DNA of 64,000 nt from Leishmania mexicana MHOM/GT/2001/U1103 (GCF_000234665.1 NC_018328.1:62001-126000); one strand, 5' to 3'. Positions 43,531 through 52,989 are shown, counted from the stretch's first letter. Translations and numbers: made by a program. The notes: generated by a model from the letters alone, not told the origin.

Positions 43531-43648
43531 ACGAAGAAATGCCGGCGGCAAGTCCCCCGCGTGGCGGAGCTCCCTCGCTCGCCGTGGGCCGAGGGTGCGG
43601 CACAGGCAGACATCAAGCCAGGTGCGGCCGCACCGCCCCCTAGCCACC

Positions 43649-44029
43649 ATGCACGCATCGGTGCAGCGACAGGAGGCTGCGGCCCCCTTGCTTGCTGCCA
43701 TCGCGCTGAATGTGGCGCCGCGGAGCTGGGGCATGCCCCGCGACGCGGACAACTTGACCAGCCACGACGCAGAGGGCCACGCGTGGTCGGTGCTTAGGGG
43801 CTGGCGCACCCTCCTCGCGGCGCGCTTGGCCACCATTCGTGGCGCTGCGGGCCCGCCGCGCGCGCCTCATGTCCGCCTGTCTTTGGCCGCCGTGAGCTGG
43901 CGCACGACGGCGACGCTGACGAGCTTGCGACGTCTGCACCGCCAGAAGAGCCAACGCCAAGCCGACACTCCCTGTCACGCGCACGACAGACGCGGTCCGC
44001 CTATATCGAGGCGCACCGTCCACACGTGA
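43649..44029 (+). CDS. candidate small gene, unit 1 copy (126 residues), unknown function
   Basis: Tentative. The ATG sits in a GCCACCATG context, 119 nt after a strong pyrimidine-AG acceptor. Codon use is rich in GCG, CTG, GTG and CGC, as in the real genes here. The protein is Ala/Arg-rich and basic, with an amphipathic-looking stretch near residues 50-65 and no recognised domain or membrane segment. The copy at 50502 encodes the same protein: the two base differences inside the ORF (AGG/AGA and GCC/GCT) are both synonymous in this frame but would change residues on the opposite strand. That is suggestive but rests on only two sites, and a conserved 5' leader is the alternative. Confidence 0.4.
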   Translation: MHASVQRQEAAAPLLAAIALNVAPRSWGMPRDADNLTSHDAEGHAWSVLRGWRTLLAARLATIRGAAGPPRAPHVRLSLAAVSWRTTATLTSLRRLHRQKSQRQADTPCHAHDRRGPPISRRTVHT

Positions 44030-44574
44030 GCCTCTGCCTGGCGACGAGCAGCGCGCCAGGCGCATGGCCCGATTCGACGGCAGACGGTTCGTCCGAGACG
44101 CCCAGGATGTGGCTGTGGGGCGGCCGCAGAGGTGGCGCGCTGTGGTCGCGTGTCTGCGTCCGTTGGATGCGCTGTGCGCGGTGGCAGAGTGTACGGATGG
44201 AAGAGCAGCTGTATTTGTTTGGTGTGCCACAGTGCGCAAGGGTCGCGCTGCCCGCCCTTGCCGCGCCTCTCGCTGTTCTCGCCCCTCCCCGCCCCCATCG
44301 CGAGCCGAGCCCCTAACGCACCACTTTGTCTGTTAGTCGCCCCAGAATATGGCGCATGCATATACGGCGCCAAGCGTCCGAAGGGTCTCCAAGGCCACCC
44401 GCGTGAAGCGGCACCGCCGAATGCGGGTCGATGCGACGGGTGTCTTCCCCTCCCCTCCTCGTGTCCGCGCAAACGGCGTGTCTCGCCTGCACCTCCCCAC
44501 ACGCTCTCCCCCTCAACGCCTCTCTCGCCCTCCACCGCCCACGCCTGCTCTGACGAATCTCTCAAGAAACATTT

Positions 44575-44598
44575 CGTCTGCCGCTCCTCCCGCTCTAG
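44575..44598 (+). promoter_or_regulatory. probable spliced-leader acceptor for transporter copy 1
   Basis: GTCTGCCGCTCCTCCCGCTCTAG ends in AG at 44597-44598, 31 nt before the start codon. It is conserved exactly in the other unit (AG at 51448-51449). CTGCAG, 10 nt before the ATG, is an alternative. Confidence 0.5.
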
Positions 44599-44629
44599 GA
44601 CGTCACACCACCACCACTGCAGCGTCGAC

Positions 44630-46042
44630 ATGGCCAGCTTTCCTTCGCCACTGTGGGTGCGGCGCTACGTGCTCAACTTCAATGCCATGGCGCTGGTGCT
44701 GCTCGCGGTGCAGAACGCCGGTTTTATAATCTTGATGGGATACATTCAGCAGCGGATTGCAGCTTCTAATCGGGAGGCAGCACACGCAGGGATGAGGCCG
44801 CTAAAAGCATTTGCCGGGTCTCATTTCATGGCCACCGGCGAGATCCTAAAGCTCGTCATCTCCATTGCCTGGTGCAGCGTTCATGTCCTGCTCGAGATGC
44901 AGAAAGACGCCGAGTCACCACCGCTCCTCCATGGCAGCAGCGACGGTACGAGCAAGGCAGCCAAGTCGTCTGAAGCGAGCATCTTCCTCATACGTGATGA
45001 AGACGCGTCTGTCAGCTCGTCCTTAGAGAACTGGTCATCATCTCAAGGGCCCACGCCAATCTACGTCAGTGGTTGTGAGACACTGCAGGCGAGCAAGAAG
45101 CTAACGAAGGATCTGGAAGTGGCGTTAGGGGGGGCTGCTGAACCAACGGCAACTACGGTCCCGCTGCGGGTTCTGTTTGCCCGAAGGAGGTTCGCCGGTG
45201 TATTTCTGAGCCGCATGCGCCATGCCATCGGGCTGGACCACAAGTACAAGGAGACACTGCTCATGATTGTGCCCGCCATCGTCTACGCTATCCAGGGGCT
45301 GCTGCTCATCTACTCCCTGAAGCTGTTGGACCCGACCGTGTTTCAGGTCCTGTACCAGGTGCGCATCCTCTTCCTGGCGGTGATGATGCGGGTCGTGCTG
45401 GACTTCCGTCTCTCGCCGATCCGGTGGGGCGCGCTGGTGGCGCTGATGTTTGGCATCACGCTGGCACAGATGGGTGCGCAGAGCGCGCGAGCGGATATAA
45501 CAACCAGTAAGGCAGACGACGCTGCACGATCAGAGATGGAGAACGCTGCGGCGACCGAAAAGACCTCCAGCACGTGGTCAATGGAGGGTACGCTGGCTGC
45601 GCTCGCTGGCGGCTTCCTGAGCGCGTTCTCCGGTGTATTCATGGAGTTCGTGGTGAAGAAGCGCGGCAGCCAGTTTCACCTGTCGGCGCGCAACACCCAT
45701 CTCGCGTTCTTCTCCGTCGTGTACTTCTTCATTGTGTTCCTGTGCGAGATCTTTCAGCCGGAAGAGGGGGCGGGCGGGGTTGATGAGTTCGCAAGCACGT
45801 TCTTCGACGGCTTCACCGGGCTGGTGTGGTTCCTGGTGGTGCTGCAGGCAATTGGCGGGATTCTTGTGGCTCTGGTGGTGCGCTACTGCGACAACATCGT
45901 CAAGTCGTTCTCGACGGCGTTCGCGATTGTGCTGAGCGGCACGGCGTCCGTGTATCTGTTCCACACGCCGCTGAACGGGTCGTTTCTGATGGGCTCCCTC
46001 CTTGTGCTCACCTCCATCACCATGTACACTATGAGTGAGTGA
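44630..46042 (+). CDS. nucleotide-sugar transporter, UDP-galactose type (LPG5A-like), copy 1
   Basis: A 470-residue SLC35A-type Golgi transporter, probably moving UDP-galactose (or UDP-GlcNAc) into the lumen in exchange for UMP, for phosphoglycan synthesis. Family blocks are clear in the C-terminal two thirds: a YAIQGLLLIYSLKLLDPTVFQVLYQ helix pair, GGFLSAFSGVFMEFVVKK, and RYCDNIVKSFSTAFAIV near the end. About ten membrane helices are expected. Residues 1-31 and 177-462 equal copy 2, while 32-176 are unrelated in DNA and only loosely similar in protein pattern (SHFMATGEILKLVIS versus SHFLATTELVKLFLS). The C-terminus ends MYTMSE. The frame is open about 500 bp upstream, but the start is set by the conserved ATG in both copies, just after the acceptor. 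LPG5A naming is from memory. Confidence 0.9.
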   Translation: MASFPSPLWVRRYVLNFNAMALVLLAVQNAGFIILMGYIQQRIAASNREAAHAGMRPLKAFAGSHFMATGEILKLVISIAWCSVHVLLEMQKDAESPPLLHGSSDGTSKAAKSSEASIFLIRDEDASVSSSLENWSSSQGPTPIYVSGCETLQASKKLTKDLEVALGGAAEPTATTVPLRVLFARRRFAGVFLSRMRHAIGLDHKYKETLLMIVPAIVYAIQGLLLIYSLKLLDPTVFQVLYQVRILFLAVMMRVVLDFRLSPIRWGALVALMFGITLAQMGAQSARADITTSKADDAARSEMENAAATEKTSSTWSMEGTLAALAGGFLSAFSGVFMEFVVKKRGSQFHLSARNTHLAFFSVVYFFIVFLCEIFQPEEGAGGVDEFASTFFDGFTGLVWFLVVLQAIGGILVALVVRYCDNIVKSFSTAFAIVLSGTASVYLFHTPLNGSFLMGSLLVLTSITMYTMSE

Positions 46043-47095
46043 AGGCAGCTCAGGGGGACCCCACACTGTAGGGGAGTCTGTTCGTGGGCTCATGTGCATG
46101 TACATGTACATTGTGTGTGTGTGTCTTGCGGTGGGAATACGGAGGCTCCTTCTCTGCAGTGTAATGCGCGTTGCAGTGCTCTACGTGGACGCCTGGCGAA
46201 TGTAAAGAGGAAAAACAAATGGCTGCGCATCGTTGCATCTGTGCTCTTTGTGTGTGTGTGTCGTCTGTCTCCGGCAAGCTGTCTCTCTCTCTCTCTCTCG
46301 CTCCCTGATAGCGCGCCGTCGCCGTTTCAGGCGTCATGTGCCTGCGTGCGTACGTGCGTGACATCGCCGTTGGCGCGGTGCGTTGGGTGCGCGAGGGGGA
46401 GACTGTGAATGACGACAAGTCGTGAGGAGCGTGTCGTTTTTCTTCGTATTCATTACGCTTTCTTACTCTCTGGAGTCTTAGCTCAGCTCCCTCCCCCCTC
46501 CCCGCCTCCCACGCAGCGCTATTCAGCACCAACCCACTCGCTCTTTGTGTCCCTCTGTATGCATGTCTGGTGGTGGTATCTAAGAATGTGCGCGTGAACG
46601 GAGGCCGTTTATTTTTATTCCTATTTTGCGCGTGTGTATCTGTGTGCAGTACCTCCGGCTCCACGCCCACTCGCTCCTCTCTCTCCGTGTTTGTTGTTGC
46701 CCTCGGTGCCGTTGTTTTCGCTGTTTCGACTGCTCCACGTGTTGGATGCGCTCGCATCCATACCACTGCTTCCTGATCACCGGCGCGCCGATTTGGCTCG
46801 TGTGTGTGCGTGTTGCCTGACGCGCACCTCTCTCTCTCCCTCGTGGATATGTTGCGCACGTGTCGGGGACGCTGCGTAGGGCAAACAGACCAACGCACAC
46901 ACACACACACACGCACACGCACGCATCACTTTTAGCGCTGCTCTGTGTGGAGTTATTCGCTATTTGATTCGGCATGCGAGGAGGAGGAGGAGGGAGGGGG
47001 GCTGCTTTCCGCGGTTGACTGTCGATGTAGGGCCTCCCTCCCTCTCCCCCCATCCCTCCCCTCACGCCCTTCACGTTTTCCTTCTATTTTGTTTT

Positions 47096-47139
<44 letters not shown>

Positions 47140-47800
47140 GCTTCTTGCTGGAAATGGGCGTCTTCTCCGTCTCGGCATTTTTCCGGCATCGCGGATTTTA
47201 CCGCTGCCGCTCGCTTTCCCAATGTATGCGTATCTCTCTCAATACGCTCGCCCCCCCCTTCCCCCCTTCTCCCCCTCCTCCCCCACCCCCACCCCCCGCC
47301 CGCCCAACAATGCGAGGGCATCGCCTTCATCTCATCTCCAGCCGCCTTGTTCCGTATTTTGTCTTGTTCTCGTGGACGTTTGTCTCTTTTCTTTCACTCT
47401 CAGATGGTGTCGGGGGGAGGGAGAAGGGCATCTCAGCGTGGTAGTCGGAGTGTAGCATCCACTCTGTGTGTGGGGGGTGGGAGGGAGGGGAGGGCCATGC
47501 AGCCGCTGCCGCGGAGCCGAAAAGACTCGCGGCCGTCGTCATTTTTGGACCAGCTCACTACGAGTCGTGCCGGCGGTTCAAGATACATATATATCTATCT
47601 TCCTTTTTTTTCGTGCTTTAGCGATGTTGCTGTTGTGCTGAACGTGATCCTGGTCCTCGCCCGCCCTGCACGCACTGCAATCGCCGTGGGCTGGTCGACG
47701 TTGCGCGGTGTTGATCGGCCCGCCTCCTTGAAGCATCCTCGATACAGGCCTGTGCTCTGCAAGCGAGGCATTCCATACGGACACCCCCTGCAAGGCGTTT
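46043..47800 (+). other. intergenic region: 3' UTR of transporter copy 1
   Basis: No gene seen. Strong GT runs (46113 region and the 47101 microsatellite), a CT run near 46280 and C-rich tracts near 47255-47310. It is unrelated to the sequence after copy 2, so the two mRNAs would have different 3' UTRs. Confidence 0.6.
47092..47136. repeat. T9 followed by (GT)18 microsatellite
   Basis: Nine T residues, then 18 uninterrupted GT units: the longest perfect dinucleotide run in the window. Confidence 0.95.
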
Positions 47801-49044
47801 GATCCCCTCTGGTGGTCACCATGGCGGTGTAGCGATGGAGGAGACGCACCGCTGTTGCGTCTCGGGGCGCACACCGCAGGACAGGGATACGGCTTTGTGC
47901 CCTCTCCTCGGTCTCAGAGACTTGGTTGCCGCAGTGGCGGTCTGACTTTGCGGCGGTGACCTTACTAGACGCAGGGAGTTCTCGATGAGATGCCAAGCAA
48001 TGTCGCAGCCACTCCTCACACTTTCGGGACGGACACCGGCCCGCACCACCCGCTGTGGAGTACGGAAAGACGACCCGGCCGAGCTGAGGCCACCGCTAAA
48101 AAAAAGAAACTGGGCCAGTCACAACTACGTGACATGCACAGGCGCTAACGACACCTCGGCATGGCCCAGCGCAGACGGGGCCCCGGAGACGGCACCCTGG
48201 CGCTCGTCTGCCTCATGTAAGATTGTGTCCCCGTCATCACGGAGCAGAATGGCCAGTGTGTGGTCGCGCTCACTGTCCGCTTCGGGGAGAGATATGGCCC
48301 GGTGCCCCCATTGATGGCTGGCACCCCAGTGTGCTCCTTTCCCCAAGCGAACTGAAAACGACACCGCGCCGTGGTTGGCAAGTCAGTCCGAAAAGACCGT
48401 GCCCACCACAGCCGCAGAGAAGTGAAGATTCGCGAGTATCACGGCGCCGTGCTGACCTCCACAACAAGGACAAGCCGAAAGCGCGCCGGGGAGGGACGGT
48501 GAATCGACCATGCAGCCGCACCCACCGCCACCACACCCCACATACGCAAGCTACGTAGTATCCCGCTAGGATAAGGCAGGTTTGATGTCTATACTAGTAG
48601 CGAAGACCGCCAGAAAAGGCCGCTCTCCTGGTGAAGCCGTCTATAGCTGAGGCGACTGGAAGTCGCTCGTGAGAAGGCAGTCCCGCGCGTCGCCAGGGCA
48701 TTGCCCTCTCTGGCATATGGCCATCAGCGAGCTTGAACGGGGAGTTTTTTGGGAGGATGGATAGAGCCCCACAGCGCCCTCACCTCCAGCAGCTTTCCAT
48801 CGCGGGCAAGCATCCAGGCTGTCCATGTCCGCACACGCACCGCACAAACCAGCAGTGAGACAGGACGACCGCCACTTCAGTGCGAGAGAGCAGGCCAACG
48901 GACTGCTGACGATGCGCCAACAAAGGTTCAAGCGACATCCGGCAGCCCCGCCACCCCCCCCCGTGTGCCACCGAGACCTCGGCGCCACGCCTTTCAAACC
49001 TCTTAGGACGAGGGGTGAGCGCATGGTGGGCTTGATGAAGCTCA

Positions 49045-50140
49045 CTGCGGCTCCGCCCCGGGCGTGACGACGCTCTCTGTGACAACGTCAAGGTCCTACC
49101 AGTACACGGCAAGAGAGCTCAGGTAAAGGTCTTTACGAGAGCGCTGCCGCCCCCTGCAGTCCTCCTAGACGGATAGAGTGGCCCATGGGGTCCTTCCTAT
49201 GACCACACATGCCTGGTGATGATCCTACGTCCTCCGGCCCCTGTGACCCTGACCCTAACCCTAACCCTTGGAAGTTACTGGAGCGACTGGTCTCGCGATG
49301 ACTGCGCGACCATCGGGAAAGCAGGCTTTAACCATAGCACTCTGGCTTCCGCCCTCACAGCTCCACCGTGGACGCTGTGGACTCGCCTATTCGCAGAGTA
49401 TAACGGCGCCAGTCAGGACCCAAGACAGGAGCAGTGCTCGCGGACTTCGCTCTCGCGTTCGACCCGCTAGAACGCGGTCGCTTTCGTGGCGCTGGAAAAG
49501 TGCAGCATAAAGTCCCTACTTTGTCCGCGAGATCATAGATCCCGTGGACGATTGTCGCACCCGTGTTCGCCTTCGCAAGACAAGAGCGGTGATGGCCAAG
49601 CTTGCACGCCGAGTCCCAGAAGGGTGAGCTGTATGCCCCTGTCTTCATTGTAGCGGGCTCGCTGGGTGTGAAGCTCAGCAAAATCCCCGGGCCGCACCAC
49701 GCTGTCTGCGCGGATGACCTCACACTCCCGGCACTCTCTACAGACATGGTTGCCATATAAGCCATGCGGCAGTGTGCCCCGCGGAAGAGAGAACGCTGGA
49801 AACTGGAGCGGTTTGCGGAGCTGAGTGCGCACCCGAAACAAGGCGCGCCCTCCTCGGCGTAGACGCCCAGCCGGTGCGCTGCGTTGCCGACACGGTGCAT
49901 AAATGGCCGAAATAAATACAGCGACTGCGCCTCGACCTGCCAAAGGGAGGGCGGGTTGCCTCCGCCCGTTCTACATGGCACCTTCCGCATTGACATTTCT
50001 CTACGGCACCACCGCTTGGTGCGACAGTGCTCGCTAAACGCCGCGCAAGCCCTCTTGAGCACCTTCGAACCGGGGCAGTCGCAGTCATAGCTGGCACCAC
50101 CAAAGACACGCAGCGAACAGCAACACCTCATCGAGGAGGC
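49045..50140 (+). pseudogene. reverse transcriptase remnant of ingi/L1Tc clade
   Basis: Conceptual translation gives the RT landmarks in order. PGRDDALCDNVKVLP (from 49057) is the entry to the domain. A P-V-T-L-T element is near 49241. LERLVSR comes at 49278, then SGFRPHSSTVDAVD at 49341. Motif A AVLADFALAFD is at 49431-49463, and a motif-B-like KGELYAPVFIV follows. The catalytic CADDLTL is at 49707-49727. An LYGTTAW element is at 49999, and a thumb-like LEHLRTGAVAVIAG lies near 50050. The core 49278-49760 stays in one frame but contains several stops (first TGA at 49299). The upstream and downstream parts need two further frames. It is therefore non-functional. The order and spacing match LINE-type RT of trypanosomatid ingi/L1Tc elements. 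Confidence 0.85.
49240..49269. repeat. telomere-like CCTAAC run inside the RT relic
   Basis: GACCCTGACCCTAACCCTAACCC: about three units, the first imperfect, of the kinetoplastid telomeric hexamer (C-rich strand). It lies where the RT would encode the Pro-Val-Thr-Leu-Thr element and is probably a local expansion of that sequence. Confidence 0.7.
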
Positions 50141-50367
50141 CCATCTACGGAGCTTCAACTCCATCGTTGCTCTTCGCCGAACCCGTCCTTATCCCTACGC
50201 CGTCGCACAGGGTGTCGAGTTTGCGCATTCAGCAAATGATGCGCACACGCTGGATGACGGTGATGTCACAGTGTTTTGCAAGGTACCACACGGGTGTGCA
50301 AGCATCGACCCAGTGCGGTGCCGCGCACGTGCACCAACGCATTGCTTCCCGGTGGGCTGCGGGTGCA

Positions 50368-50383
50368 CCCCCCCCTCCCCCAG
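50368..50383 (+). promoter_or_regulatory. strong pyrimidine-AG splice acceptor in unit 2
   Basis: Eight C residues, then TCCCCCAG, 118 nt before the candidate small ORF. Counterpart of the site in unit 1, with two fewer C residues. Confidence 0.5.
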
Positions 50384-50501
50384 ACGAAGAAATGCCGGCG
50401 GCAAGTCCCCCGCGTGGCGGAGCTCCCTCGCTCGCCGTGGGCCGAGGGTGCGGCACAGGCAGACATCAAGCCAGGTGCGGCCGCACCGCCCCCTAGCCAC
50501 C

Positions 50502-50882
50502 ATGCACGCATCGGTGCAGCGACAGGAGGCTGCGGCCCCCTTGCTTGCTGCCATCGCGCTGAATGTGGCGCCGCGGAGCTGGGGCATGCCCCGCGACGCG
50601 GACAACTTGACCAGCCACGACGCAGAGGGCCACGCGTGGTCGGTGCTTAGAGGCTGGCGCACCCTCCTCGCGGCGCGCTTGGCCACCATTCGTGGCGCTG
50701 CGGGCCCGCCGCGCGCGCCTCATGTCCGCCTGTCTTTGGCTGCCGTGAGCTGGCGCACGACGGCGACGCTGACGAGCTTGCGACGTCTGCACCGCCAGAA
50801 GAGCCAACGCCAAGCCGACACTCCCTGTCACGCGCACGACAGACGCGGTCCGCCTATATCGAGGCGCACCGTCCACACGTGA
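50502..50882 (+). CDS. candidate small gene, unit 2 copy (126 residues), unknown function
   Basis: Encodes exactly the same 126-residue Ala/Arg-rich protein as the unit 1 copy despite two base differences. It has the same GCCACCATG context and upstream acceptor. Conservation of the DNA around it is equally high, so retention of the frame is not strong evidence by itself. It may be a real small gene or part of a conserved leader. Confidence 0.4.
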   Translation: MHASVQRQEAAAPLLAAIALNVAPRSWGMPRDADNLTSHDAEGHAWSVLRGWRTLLAARLATIRGAAGPPRAPHVRLSLAAVSWRTTATLTSLRRLHRQKSQRQADTPCHAHDRRGPPISRRTVHT

Positions 50883-51425
50883 GCCTCTGCCTGGCGACGA
50901 GCAGCGCGCCAGGCGCATGGCCCGATTCGACGGCAGACGGTTCGTCCGAGACGCCCAGGATGTGGCTGTGGGGCGGCCGCAGAGGTGGCGCGCTGTGGTC
51001 GCGTGTCTGCGTCCGTTGGATGCGCTGTGCGCGATGGCAGAGTGTACGGATGGAAGAGCAGCTGTGTTTGTTTGGTGTGCCACAGTGCGCAAGGGTCGCG
51101 CTGCCCGCCCTTGCCGCGCCTCTCGCTGTTCTCGCCCCTCCCCGCCCCCATCGCGAGCCGAGCCCCTAACGCACCACTTTGTCTGTTAGTCGCCCCAGAA
51201 TATGACGCATGCATATACGGCGCCAAGCGTCCGAAGGGTCTAAGGCCACCCGCGTGAAGCGGCACCGCCGAATGCGGGTCGATGCGACGGGTGTCTTCCC
51301 CTCCCCTCCCCGTGTCTGCGCAAACGGCGTGTCTCGCCTGCACCTCCCCACACGCTCTCCCCCTCAACGCCTCTCTCGCCCTCCACCGCCCACGCCTGCT
51401 CTGACGAATCTCTCAAGAAACATTT

Positions 51426-51449
51426 CGTCTGCCGCTCCTCCCGCTCTAG
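51426..51449 (+). promoter_or_regulatory. probable spliced-leader acceptor for transporter copy 2
   Basis: Same pyrimidine tract and CTCTAG as unit 1, 31 nt before the start codon. Confidence 0.5.
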
Positions 51450-51480
51450 GACGTCACACCACCACCACTGCAGCGTCGAC

Positions 51481-52836
51481 ATGGCCAGCTTTCCTTCGCC
51501 ACTGTGGGTGCGGCGCTACGTGCTCAACTTCAATGCCATGGCGCTGGTGCTGCTCGCGGTGCAGAACGCTGGATATCTGGTCTTGATAAGCTATTCACAG
51601 CAGCAGGGGAAAGAGTACCCGCTGGCTGCTGGCGGTGTAGAAACGGACGAGGAGGAGGTGCGTACGGTCACCTTCAAGGCTTCGCACTTTCTCGCCACGA
51701 CGGAGTTGGTGAAGCTCTTTCTATCTCTCCTGTGGTGCGCCCTGGACGAGGCGCGGGCAATGCAACAGGAGCGCTGTTCTGCCGACGCAGTCACCACACC
51801 AACGGCGGCGTTGCTAGTTGAGGGTTCCGGGCGGAGCAATATCGCGACATTTGCCGAGACACCCAAATCGATCGCGGATGCGTCGTGTCAGCTCTCGCAC
51901 AATCTCGACGACGTCATAGAGGACATGGATGCCGAATCCCCCGATCACGCCGTCCCGCTGCGGGTTCTGTTTGCCCGAAGGAGGTTCGCCGGTGTATTTC
52001 TGAGCCGCATGCGCCATGCCATCGGGCTGGACCACAAGTACAAGGAGACACTGCTCATGATTGTGCCCGCCATCGTCTACGCTATCCAGGGGCTGCTGCT
52101 CATCTACTCCCTGAAGCTGTTGGACCCGACCGTGTTTCAGGTCCTGTACCAGGTGCGCATCCTCTTCCTGGCGGTGATGATGCGGGTCGTGCTGGACTTC
52201 CGTCTCTCGCCGATCCGGTGGGGCGCGCTGGTGGCGCTGATGTTTGGCATCACGCTGGCACAGATGGGTGCGCAGAGCGCGCGAGCGGATATAACAACCA
52301 GTAAGGCAGACGACGCTGCACGATCAGAGATGGAGAACGCTGCGGCGACCGAAAAGACCTCCAGCACGTGGTCAATGGAGGGTACGCTGGCTGCGCTCGC
52401 TGGCGGCTTCCTGAGCGCGTTCTCCGGTGTATTCATGGAGTTCGTGGTGAAGAAGCGCGGCAGCCAGTTTCACCTGTCGGCGCGCAACACCCATCTCGCG
52501 TTCTTCTCCGTCGTGTACTTCTTCATTGTGTTCCTGTGCGAGATCTTTCAGCCGGAAGAGGGGGCGGGCGGGGTTGATGAGTTCGCAAGCACGTTCTTCG
52601 ACGGCTTCACCGGGCTGGTGTGGTTCCTGGTGGTGCTGCAGGCAATTGGCGGGATTCTTGTGGCTCTGGTGGTGCGCTACTGCGACAACATCGTCAAGTC
52701 GTTCTCGACGGCGTTCGCGATTGTGCTGAGCGGCACGGCGTCCGTGTATCTGTTCCACACGCCGCTGAACGGGTCGTTTCTGATGGGCTCCCTCCTTGTG
52801 CTCACCTCCACCACCATGTACGCCCTCAAGAAGTAA
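51481..52836 (+). CDS. nucleotide-sugar transporter, UDP-galactose type (LPG5A-like), copy 2
   Basis: A 451-residue paralogue of copy 1 with the same first 31 residues and the same sequence from V158 to near the end. Residues 32-157 form a different segment that includes the end of the first helix, a loop with an acidic ETDEEEVRTV stretch, the second helix (SHFLATTELVKLFLSLLWC) and a long hydrophilic loop. The C-terminus ends MYALKK rather than MYTMSE. The shared C-terminal part carries the family's nucleotide-sugar transporter signatures, so both copies should be active folds, but substrate or regulation may differ because helices 1-2 and their loops differ. Its 3' UTR holds a SIDER-like element, unlike copy 1. 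Either copy could be the gene known as LPG5A; I cannot tell which. Confidence 0.9.
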   Translation: MASFPSPLWVRRYVLNFNAMALVLLAVQNAGYLVLISYSQQQGKEYPLAAGGVETDEEEVRTVTFKASHFLATTELVKLFLSLLWCALDEARAMQQERCSADAVTTPTAALLVEGSGRSNIATFAETPKSIADASCQLSHNLDDVIEDMDAESPDHAVPLRVLFARRRFAGVFLSRMRHAIGLDHKYKETLLMIVPAIVYAIQGLLLIYSLKLLDPTVFQVLYQVRILFLAVMMRVVLDFRLSPIRWGALVALMFGITLAQMGAQSARADITTSKADDAARSEMENAAATEKTSSTWSMEGTLAALAGGFLSAFSGVFMEFVVKKRGSQFHLSARNTHLAFFSVVYFFIVFLCEIFQPEEGAGGVDEFASTFFDGFTGLVWFLVVLQAIGGILVALVVRYCDNIVKSFSTAFAIVLSGTASVYLFHTPLNGSFLMGSLLVLTSTTMYALKK

Positions 52837-52989
52837 CAGCTCCTCGAGCTGAGCGACGGATAGGGGAGGGGAGACGCATCAGTGTTTCTCAGTGGGCGGT
52901 AGCCCTACTTGCATGTGTTGATGCAGCGCCCGTGTTGTTGTGTGCATGCGGAAAGCTCAGTTACTCCTGAAGCGGGGTGCGCACACAAC

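Larger units (their letters stand above)
43465..46016 (+). repeat. tandem duplication, unit 1 (pairs with 50320-52810)
   Basis: The unit has three parts. 43465-44718 matches 50320-51569 with only about ten substitutions and two small indels (10 versus 8 C residues in a C run; a 2-bp CA difference near 44385). 44719-45157 is unrelated in DNA sequence to its counterpart. 45158-46016 matches 51952-52810 with no difference noticed. Similarity stops just before the stop codons, so the 3' UTRs differ. Confidence 0.92.
47800..50319 (+). mobile_element. degenerate ingi/L1Tc-type non-LTR retroposon (DIRE)
   Basis: The region lacks the low-complexity texture of neighbouring UTRs and encodes a decayed reverse transcriptase on the + strand (separate entry). 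The left edge is uncertain; no endonuclease domain was recognised, and I saw no poly(A) tail or target-site duplication. The right edge meets the duplicated unit at 50320, so the element separates the two transporter copies. Leishmania has no active ingi-type element; such relics are known as DIREs. Confidence 0.75.
50320..52810 (+). repeat. tandem duplication, unit 2 (pairs with 43465-46016)
   Basis: Two long near-identical blocks flank an unrelated 382-bp internal block (51570-51951), which replaces the 439-bp block of unit 1. The left breakpoint abuts the retroposon relic. Confidence 0.92.

Noticed and set aside
43640..44239. 199-codon minus-strand frame preserved in both duplicated units (also 50493-51092)
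   Set aside because: Antisense to the polycistronic direction. Base differences between copies change residues in this frame but are silent in the + frame candidate; preservation is explained by overall DNA identity.
44132..44629. N-terminal extension of transporter copy 1 by about 166 residues
   Set aside because: It would need a non-ATG start, crosses the splice acceptor at 44598, and the matching frame in copy 2 is broken by a 2-bp deletion.
49240..49269. True interstitial telomere or chromosome-fusion scar
   Set aside because: Only about three units, one imperfect, and they coincide with a conserved RT element in the right reading frame; local expansion is simpler.
49355..50164. 269-codon minus-strand frame over the retroposon relic
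   Set aside because: The + strand carries the recognisable RT landmarks in order; the minus frame shows no known motif.
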